A program made the translations under genes and the position numbers. Of a stretch of 12,928 nt of DNA, positions 7,396-12,928 are shown in pieces. The DNA is from Candidatus Phytoplasma sacchari (GTDB lineage: Bacteria; Bacillota_I; Bacilli_A; Acholeplasmatales; Acholeplasmataceae): positions 1 through 12,928 of the forward strand of contig NZ_VWXM01000013.1 in NCBI RefSeq assembly GCF_009268105.1. The letters run 5' to 3'. Each line of letters opens with the position of its first letter. Within the stretch, counting starts at the first letter, position 1. The notes beneath the pieces were generated by a model. That model worked only from the letters and a program-made list of their open reading frames with translations. It did not search any database and was not told the DNA's origin.

Positions 7396-8322
7396 TTATA
7401 TTTTTCTAATGGTAGGATCTAAATAAAAGTATAAAAGGTCCATAATAATATTAACAATACTGATAAAAAAAGATAAAAAAATTATAGAACATTGGATAAC
7501 TGGTAAATCTCTATTTTGAAAAGAAGATATAATCAAATTACCTAGACCATTTATATTAAAAATGGTTTCAGTTATAATAGAACCGCTTAACATAAAACTT
7601 AGTATTAAAATTATATTTGTAACAACAGGTATAATAGCATTTTTTAAAACATGTTTTAGTAAAATACTAAATTCAGATAACCCCTTTGCACGAGCAGTTA
7701 AAATGTATGGTTGTTCTAAAACATTATTAATACTATTACGAGATATTCTAAAAATAATAAAAGTACTCATTAAAACTAAAGAAGTAATTGGTAAAAATAA
7801 TGAAAGAGGATGACTCATTCCGGATATTGGGAAAATTTCTAATTTCAAACCTAAAACATACTGAAGAAAAAAACCTATAGAAAAACTAGGTATGGAAATT
7901 ATAATTATAGAAATTAAAATCAAAAAATAATCTTTTTTGCTATTTCTATAAAAAGCTGAAATAAAGGATAATCCAATACCTATTATTGAAGAAATAATAC
8001 AACTAATTAAAGAAATTTTTAAAGTTACTAAAAAAGCTGGTAAAAATAATTTCAATGAACTTATATTTCTTCTTATATATGAATTACCAAAATCAAATTT
8101 TAAAAAAATTCTACTAATAAAATTTTTAAATTGAACTACAAAAGGTTTGTCTAATTCTAATTCTTTTTTTAATTTATTAATTTGTTGATCAGTACTTTTA
8201 TGACCTAATAAAGCTAAAGCAGGATCAGAAAATTTTCTCATAACCACAAATATAACAATAGCTATTATCAAACAAATTAAAAAAGAATAAAGTATTTTTT
8301 TTAAGATATACTTTAATAACAT
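7396..8322 (-). CDS. oppB: Peptide ABC transporter permease OppB (DppB-like)
   Basis: First gene of the operon, an inner-membrane permease paired with OppC. 308 residues, the usual length. The N-terminus MLLKYILKKILYSF leads into helix 1 (about 11-28), as in the family, then the external segment with FSDPALALLG and the D-x-x-x-x-x-LKKELELDKP region (45-60). A BPD_transp_1 domain with about five more helices spans about 95-300. The coupling loop ILTARAKGLSEFSILLKH (207-224) is the ATPase contact; ETIFNINGLGNLIISSFQNR (252-271) and the C-terminal YLDPTIRKI are conserved landmarks. Upstream is AGAGGAAT, about 15 nt from the ATG, which is a long spacing. No binding-protein gene precedes it. Dpp, Opp and Nik permeases are hard to separate by sequence, so the substrate range is not certain. 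Confidence 0.94.
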   Translation of the reverse strand: MLLKYILKKILYSFLICLIIAIVIFVVMRKFSDPALALLGHKSTDQQINKLKKELELDKPFVVQFKNFISRIFLKFDFGNSYIRRNISSLKLFLPAFLVTLKISLISCIISSIIGIGLSFISAFYRNSKKDYFLILISIIIISIPSFSIGFFLQYVLGLKLEIFPISGMSHPLSLFLPITSLVLMSTFIIFRISRNSINNVLEQPYILTARAKGLSEFSILLKHVLKNAIIPVVTNIILILSFMLSGSIITETIFNINGLGNLIISSFQNRDLPVIQCSIIFLSFFISIVNIIMDLLYFYLDPTIRKI

Positions 8323-8707
8323 TATATTTAATTTTATTCCTCTTTTTTTATTTTTTCATGAAAATATTTTTCTAATAAATAATAAAATATTAAAAAAATA
8401 TTTTGAATTTAATAAAAAAATAAAAAAATATTTTAATATAAATAATACAAAAATATAGAAATTTTATTTATAATAAAAATTACTTTTTTTTAAAATTTCT
8501 CATTATAAAAAAATAATTTATTTATTTATTTTTTTAAATAAAATATAAAAATATTTTTTAATATATATACTATTTTAGAATCAAGTTAGCAAATTTCCAA
8601 ATATAAACGAGATAATTAATTTAATTTAAAAAATAACTTAATAATTAGCTTTAATTATTAAAAAGAATAACAATTTCAAAAAATTAAAAATCAAAAATAA
8701 ACTACTA

Positions 8708-8758
8708 GATATATTTCATAATATATCCTCTTATAAACTAAGGTAAAATTTCAGTAAA
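8708..8758 (-). pseudogene. Orphan gene start: promoter-like boxes, ribosome site, ATG and early stop
   Basis: The minus strand has TTTACT (8758-8753), a 17-nt spacer, TATAAG (8735-8730), then GAGGA (8730-8726), 6 nt and ATG (8719-8717). The frame stops after four codons (M K Y I, then TAG TAG). The ribosome site is as good as those of intact genes here. It lies about 395 bp before oppB on the same strand, where a peptide-binding lipoprotein gene often sits, so it may be the 5' stub of a lost gene. Too little remains to identify it. Confidence 0.25.
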
Positions 8759-9210
8759 ATAGATTATAAAACAAAAAAATATATTAAAAAAAACAAATTA
8801 AACTAATTATAACAAATTTTAAACAAATATCAATAACAAAAATTATTTTTAATTTTGTATATATAAAATATTTTAATAAATTCACTATTATTTTATTAAA
8901 TAAGCTAAATTTTATCAAATTCAAAGAATAAAAAGTATAATTTTATTCATTAATTATAAATAAACCGAAAAAATTTTTGATAAAAGAATATATTTGATTA
9001 TATTTTATAATTATATTTTATTCTTTTTAAAATACCAGATAAATATATTATTTTTTTATTTAAATAAACAATTAATTTAAAAAACCAAATAAAAACATAA
9101 TAATTAAAATTAAAATAAATTTATATTAATTTATTTATAAATAACTTTTTAAATAGTTATTCGATCTTTTTTAAGTTTGATGTATTATCAAATTATTTTA
9201 TTATCAAAAT

Positions 9211-9260
9211 ATATTTTATTAATATATTTTATTAATATATTTTATTAATATATTTTATTT
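9211..9260 (+). repeat. 13-bp tandem repeat
   Basis: ATATTTTATTAAT occurs three times head to tail without mismatch (9211-9223, 9224-9236, 9237-9249), followed by a 10-bp partial copy. It lies in non-coding sequence and is probably a replication-slippage product. Confidence 0.9.
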
Positions 9261-9720
9261 AATTTTTTTTAAAAAAGAAATGATAAATTCAAATATATTT
9301 TAGTAATTCAAATAAAAAAAATAATTTTAATTAGTAAATATATATTAAAAATTTGACACTTTTAAAATTATCTGTAAAAATAATGATGTAATTTTGGTTT
9401 AAATAAATTTAATTTAAAATATTTTAGTTTAATTTGGATATTTTATTAATTTTAATTTTTTTTAATTTTTTTATATTTTATATTATTTTTAAGTTACTAA
9501 ATATTTTTATAAATTTTATTTTTTTATTAAATTTGAAAAATAAAAAATTTTTGAAAAATAAAAAAATTATAATAAAAAAGAAAAAATGCATTTTAAAATA
9601 AGGAAAATACAAATCAAATTAATTTTTTAATTATTTACCTAAACTTGAAAACTATTTCAATAAAATTACATTAAATAATTTTGTTTTTATAAAAATAAAA
9701 AAATTATCTTTTCAATTTTT

Positions 9721-9756
9721 CAATATAGAATATTTTTTCAATATAGAATATTTTTT
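9721..9756 (+). repeat. 18-bp tandem duplication
   Basis: CAATATAGAATATTTTTT is present twice in direct succession (9721-9738 and 9739-9756), identical in both copies. Non-coding. Confidence 0.9.
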
Positions 9757-9913
9757 TATAAAAAAAGAAAACAAATATAAATAAAAAAATCATATTAAAA
9801 AATTAGATAATAAAAAATAATATTTTAAAAAATTACAGATTAAATCTTAAAATTAGTATTAATAAATTTAATAATAAAATTACTTAAAAATAATAATCAC
9901 ATAATATATTTTT

Positions 9914-9957
9914 AAAAAATAAAAAATTTCTTTATAAAAAATAAAAAATTTCTTTAT
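9914..9957 (+). repeat. 22-bp tandem duplication
   Basis: Two identical adjacent 22-bp copies, at 9914-9935 and 9936-9957, each an A-rich start followed by ATTTCTTTAT. Non-coding. Confidence 0.9.
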
Positions 9958-10426
9958 AAATTTTAATTAATTATAAAGTTAAATTTATTTATAATTTTTT
10001 GTTAATTTTTTATTGAAAAAATAATTAAAAAATATATAATAATCAAAATTTTTATTTATTATTTATATACTACTTAGACATTTTTTAAAATATTTTTTTA
10101 TAAATTTTTTATTTTATTGTTCATATAATATAATAAAAAAAATATACAAATCTATTTTTTATATTTCAAATTTAATTTTTGGATAATACTTATCATAATA
10201 ACTTTTTTTAATTTTATATTATTTAATTCTATATTATATAATTTTTTAATTTTGATAAAAATAGTTTTGGTTATTTTTTTATAAATAAATATTATCTTTT
10301 TTAATTTTAAAATATTTAAAAATTTTTATTATTTTTTTAAATTAGATATTCCATAAATATAATAATATTTTTTATATCACATATCTTTTAAAAATTATAA
10401 AAAATATATTTATGGTATAAAAATAT

Positions 10427-11001
10427 ATGAATGAAAAACAATTATTAGTTACGCCAAATTATAGATATATAACGTAAAAATATTCCAAAAAATGAGAAAA
10501 AAAATTTTTTAATAATATAATAATATTATTAAAAAAGATATCTTATTTTTTAAAAAAAAGAAGAAATAATTTTAGTATATTATAAAAATAAAAAGTATAT
10601 AAAAGGTAAAATAGTTTAACCTAAAGTTATTTTGCGAATTAAACATGAATCACGGATAATTTTTTAAAAAAAGCTAAAGAAAAAAAGAATAACAATAGCA
10701 TTATTAATAGAATTAACTAATATTTTGTTCTATTAATCTAAGAAGTTTATAATTTTTGATGTTTTAATATCTATATCTAGATAGATTTTTTATAAAATAT
10801 TATCAACAAAAAAACTTCTTAAATCCTACCAAAAAAAATAATTATTTTTTTTATTATAAAACCAATGCCTAAAAAATTCATACGGTAGATATTTATAGTA
10901 ACTTTCATCTTCCTAAACCTCTAATAACTAAGAATAAAAAAATTAATAAATATAAAAGTTTTTATTTTGAAAAAATTATCTTAAAAATTTTAAAAAAATA
11001 A
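10427..11001 (+). pseudogene. Decayed ORF upstream of the YqaJ nuclease, possibly a recT remnant
   Basis: From ATG 10427 one frame reads MNEKQLLVTPNYRYIT, stop, KYSKK, stop, then EKKFFNNIIILLKKISYFLK and on to SIL before a TAA at 10583. Open pieces follow in other frames: KVILRIKHESRIIF near 10623-10664, and 10768-11001, where 77 codons carry one stop and include HTVDIYSNFHLPKPLI. All pieces run in the plus direction, ending about 85 bp before the YqaJ start. The first block resembles by eye the N-terminal region of RecT-type annealing proteins (a conserved F, hydrophobics, then a Y/F-L-K-K step). RecT beside a YqaJ/RecE-type exonuclease is a standard phage pair. The total length is below a full recT, as expected after deletions. 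The recT identity is a hypothesis; that this is a degraded gene is more secure. Confidence 0.3.
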
Positions 11002-11070
11002 GTTAAATGTTTTTTATTTAAATAAATTTTAAATGTTTTATTGTTTTATATTATTTAAAATAATTATTAT

Positions 11071-11075
11071 GAGGA
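11071..11075 (+). promoter_or_regulatory. Shine-Dalgarno choosing the YqaJ start
   Basis: GAGGA lies 11 nt before ATG 11087, while the ATGs at 11033 and 11069 have no such site. The first 18 codons of the longer frame encode a hydrophobic string not expected in this family. Confidence 0.55.
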
Positions 11076-11086
11076 AAATTATTATT

Positions 11087-11665
11087 ATGAAAATAGATTT
11101 AAAACCTTATAGTTGTGAATGGTTTAAATATCATGAAAAATATATAAATGATCATGAAATAAGTATAATTATGGGTTTTCATCCTCGTTTCCGTAAAGAA
11201 GAATTAATTAAAAAAAAAATATCAGAAAATTACTTTTATATTGAAGAAGAATTAGATGTAGAGAAGAAAACAAAACTTCATGCTAATCTTTTTTTTAGTA
11301 TTTTTAAAAAAAAAAATTATGAACCTGCAGTTTTTATTAAAAACAATTTCATATCTCATTTAGATGGTTATCATTCTGAATCTGAAACAATGTTAGAAAT
11401 AAAATGTCCTTTAAAAACAGAAGATATTATTTTTTGGAAAAAATTAAAAAAAACTAAAAAAATTCCTCCTTACTATTTTTCTAAAATTCAATGTAAAATT
11501 TATTGTTCTGAATCTTTAAAGTCTTATTTTTTAGTATATTTTGATGAAAAAGATTATTTTTTTCAAGAAATTCAATTAGATAATAGTTTTATTAAAAAAA
11601 TGATTATTGAAACTAATAGTTATAACAAAACATTAGAAAAATATAAAAAAATAATTAAAAGTTAA
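11087..11665 (+). CDS. YqaJ / lambda-exonuclease family nuclease
   Basis: 192 residues from ATG 11087. PD-(D/E)XK nuclease of the YqaJ type, which in phages resects double-strand ends for single-strand annealing. Seen: W12 then HEISIIMGFHP (23-33), matching the family's opening 'I..Sd...imG' block; LDG (92-94) and LEIKCP (103-108), giving the catalytic D...E-x-K; and YYFSKIQCKIYC (129-140), matching the late Y-Y-x-Q-x-Q motif with its first Gln replaced by Lys. The early G..E region that supplies another metal ligand reads TKLHANLFFSIF, without an obvious Glu. The frame is open back to an ATG at 11033, but the ATG chosen has GAGGA 11 nt upstream and begins right before the conserved part. It is short for the family. 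A possible recT relic precedes it. Confidence 0.75.
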   Translation: MKIDLKPYSCEWFKYHEKYINDHEISIIMGFHPRFRKEELIKKKISENYFYIEEELDVEKKTKLHANLFFSIFKKKNYEPAVFIKNNFISHLDGYHSESETMLEIKCPLKTEDIIFWKKLKKTKKIPPYYFSKIQCKIYCSESLKSYFLVYFDEKDYFFQEIQLDNSFIKKMIIETNSYNKTLEKYKKIIKS

Positions 11666-12137
11666 AAAAATAAAAAGATTTTAATAAATTGTTATGAATT
11701 TTTTAATTATTTTTTATTTATATTTTTCTAAATAAATTAATATAAAAAAATAAAAATATATTAAAATTTTTATTTGTAATATGATTTAAATAATAATTTA
11801 TTTTAATTATTTATTATTATTAAAAACTTTTTTATATTTAAAAAAATAAATAAACATAATTCCAATATATTTGAATTATAATTTTTTTATCTATAAAAAA
11901 AAATAATTTATGATTTCAATATAAATTTATTTTTAAAAAATAATTTAAAATAATTTTGATTATTCAAATAAGTAAAAAATAAACACATAATAAAAATAAA
12001 AAGGTAAAACAAATTGCCTTTTTATTTTTTTTCGTTAATTTAATAATTATTTTTTGTATAAGATTTATAAAATAAAATATATTTTATATTATTATTTATA
12101 AAATAAAACTTTAATATATTATTTTAATTTTTTTATT
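11666..12137. other. Intergenic region between convergent genes
   Basis: About 470 bp of A/T-rich sequence between the stops of the YqaJ gene (plus) and the coiled-coil gene (minus). The only clear element is the hairpin terminator at 11994-12032. I see no gene in the rest. Confidence 0.6.
11994..12032. terminator. Rho-independent terminator, probably bidirectional
   Basis: AAATAAAAAGGTAA (11994-12007) pairs along 14 bp with TTGCCTTTTTATTT (12014-12027), with one G-T wobble and a 6-nt AACAAA loop. The plus strand continues into a T-run (12025-12032). The minus strand after the hairpin is also T-rich. It lies between convergent genes, 110 bp past the stop of the minus-strand gene and about 330 bp past the YqaJ stop. 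Confidence 0.8.
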
Positions 12138-12928
12138 TTAAAGATTAGCTCTATCAATTAGATAAACTTTATTAATTCTTAGATTTTCCATTTTTATTTG
12201 TGTTCTGTGAATATATTTTGTTAAATAATCTATTATTTCATTTTTTTGTTGAATCAATAATTTTTGATCTCGTACTCTAATTTGAAGATAATTATTTTCT
12301 TGTTGTAAACTAGAAAATACTTTTTGTTTTGATATTATTTTTTTTAGAACATTCTTTCTAAATGTGTGAATATAATTTCGGTTGAAACTAATTTTTTTAG
12401 ATTTCATTCTATTAATATCATTTATTAAATTTTGAATTCTATTATGAAGTTTATAAATAAAATGTATATAATCATCTATTATATTATTAGTTTGTATAAT
12501 TAATAATTTTTGATCATTTATTATATTTTTTAAAAAAATATTTTGATATTCTTCTCCAAAATCAATATTTAATGGTTCTATCATTTTTTTATTATCTTGT
12601 GTGTCTTTTGTTTTTTTTATATTTTCATTAATTATTTTGTGAGTAGAAAGTAGTTGTTTCATTATAGCAAGATTAAATTCTAATTTATTTATTACACCAT
12701 TTAAACTATCATTTACATTTTTAAAATCATTGTTTTCTTCTTGCAATCTTTTATTCTCTTCACCTAATCTATTAACTTCAGTCTCTAAGAGGTGAATTTT
12801 TTCTGGATAATCAGTAATTTCAGTTTGTAATCTTGTTTGGTCTGTTGTTAATTGAGTCACTCTACTTTCTGCTTGACGAAGTTTTTCTAGGTATTCTTGG
12901 ATGGCTGTTTGTAAAGCTTGGTTTGTAC
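12138..12928 (-). CDS. Coiled-coil protein with internal repeat, 5' end beyond the window
   Basis: The frame is open from the TAA at 12138 to the window edge. A GTG at 12860 is internal, because the 22 codons before it (TNQALQTAIQEYLEKLRQAE and on) continue the same heptad pattern, so 262 residues are visible and the true start lies outside. The first 85 or so residues (EKIHLLETEVNRLGEENKRL, with a QEENN step) form a clear coiled coil. The rest has more K, I, N and Y, and DQKLLIIQTNNIIDDYI recurs 82 residues later as DQKLLIQQKNEIIDYLT. No membrane helix is visible. G+C falls from the N-terminal coding part, near the window edge, to the C-terminal part. The style is typical of phytoplasma coiled-coil proteins from mobile-unit regions, but I cannot name it. 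The hairpin at 11994-12032 probably ends its transcript. Confidence 0.75.
   Translation of the reverse strand, partial: TNQALQTAIQEYLEKLRQAESRVTQLTTDQTRLQTEITDYPEKIHLLETEVNRLGEENKRLQEENNDFKNVNDSLNGVINKLEFNLAIMKQLLSTHKIINENIKKTKDTQDNKKMIEPLNIDFGEEYQNIFLKNIINDQKLLIIQTNNIIDDYIHFIYKLHNRIQNLINDINRMKSKKISFNRNYIHTFRKNVLKKIISKQKVFSSLQQENNYLQIRVRDQKLLIQQKNEIIDYLTKYIHRTQIKMENLRINKVYLIDRANL
12165..12515 (-). repeat. Diverged internal repeat in the coiled-coil gene
   Basis: Two segments of about 33 residues share DQKLLI-x-Q-x-N-x-IID at their start, with 11 of the first 14 positions identical, followed by similar hydrophobic and basic spacing. The DNA around both copies also shares AATAATTTTTGATC. They are 82 codons apart, suggesting an old duplication within the gene. 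Confidence 0.65.

Larger units (their letters stand above)
8323..10426. other. Long non-coding A/T-rich region with small tandem duplications
   Basis: About 2.1 kb upstream of oppB with no ORF long enough to support on either strand. It must contain the promoter of the opp operon, but A/T content makes hexamer matches meaningless without data. Recognisable contents are the orphan gene start at 8719 (minus) and three sets of direct repeats (9211-9260, 9721-9756, 9914-9957). I found no tRNA, CRISPR array, insertion-sequence end or DnaA-box cluster. It is probably mostly eroded genes. Confidence 0.55.

Noticed and set aside
7562..7813. 83-codon plus-strand frame
   Set aside because: It is antisense to conserved oppB motifs and has no independent support.
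9181..9260. CRISPR-like repeated segment
   Set aside because: The copies are adjacent with no spacers and the unit is 13 bp; it is a simple tandem repeat.
10799..10807. DnaA-box-like TTATCAACA as a sign of a replication origin
   Set aside because: A single near match without a cluster, dnaA or dnaN nearby; not enough for an origin.
11033..11086. Upstream extension of the YqaJ frame to ATG 11033
   Set aside because: No ribosome site there, and the added hydrophobic residues do not fit a soluble nuclease; ATG 11087 has GAGGA upstream.
12858..12860. GTG as the start of the right-edge coiled-coil gene
   Set aside because: The frame is open to the window end and the upstream residues continue the coiled coil, so the GTG is an internal valine codon.

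Overview
ORGANISM. The window is extremely A+T rich, with long homopolymer A and T runs, and only about half of it is protein-coding. Conserved tryptophans in the transport proteins are encoded by TGG (HWMGTD and PEWGS in the OppC-like permease), and one gene appears to end at TGA, so the standard code is in use. This argues against Mycoplasma/Spiroplasma, which read TGA as Trp. A cell importing peptides by ABC transport, with coiled-coil secreted or membrane proteins, a phage-type recombination nuclease and many decaying ORFs, fits best with a reduced Acholeplasmatales genome, most likely a phytoplasma. That assignment is inference from sequence style; no marker gene is present.

LAYOUT. (1) 1-1638: A/T-rich sequence without an intact gene; a stop-interrupted frame at 779-1241 may be a gene relic. 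(2) 1639-2789, minus: two adjacent genes for very hydrophobic membrane proteins that look like relatives of each other. The downstream one appears frameshifted near its 3' end, and the upstream one seems internally duplicated. (3) 2790-3707: non-coding, with two inverted repeats built on a TTCTTA/TAAGAA core. (4) 3708-4556, plus: an N-terminally anchored, highly charged coiled-coil protein with a 12-bp tandem repeat (EEVE) and a 13-A tract just after the start codon. (5) 8322-4593, minus: a compact peptide ABC-transporter operon in the order oppB-oppC-oppF-oppD, without a substrate-binding protein gene. (6) 8323-10426: about 2 kb of non-coding sequence with short tandem duplications and one orphan gene start. 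(7) 10427-11001, plus: a heavily degraded ORF whose first 50 codons resemble, weakly, the start of a RecT-type annealing protein. (8) 11087-11665, plus: a YqaJ/lambda-exonuclease-type nuclease. (9) A strong hairpin terminator at 11994-12032. (10) 12138 to the window end, minus: the C-terminal part of a coiled-coil protein with an internal repeat, its 5' end beyond the window.

HOW IT WORKS TOGETHER. The Opp proteins form one inner-membrane importer: two permeases and two ATPases, which would bring host peptides into a cell with little amino-acid synthesis. The lipoprotein that captures peptide must be encoded elsewhere. The anchored coiled-coil protein next to it could be exposed to the host, because these cells have no wall. 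The YqaJ nuclease and the possible recT relic before it would be what remains of a phage-type recE/recT-like recombination pair. The two membrane proteins at 1639-2789 are of unknown function and are the least explained part of the window.
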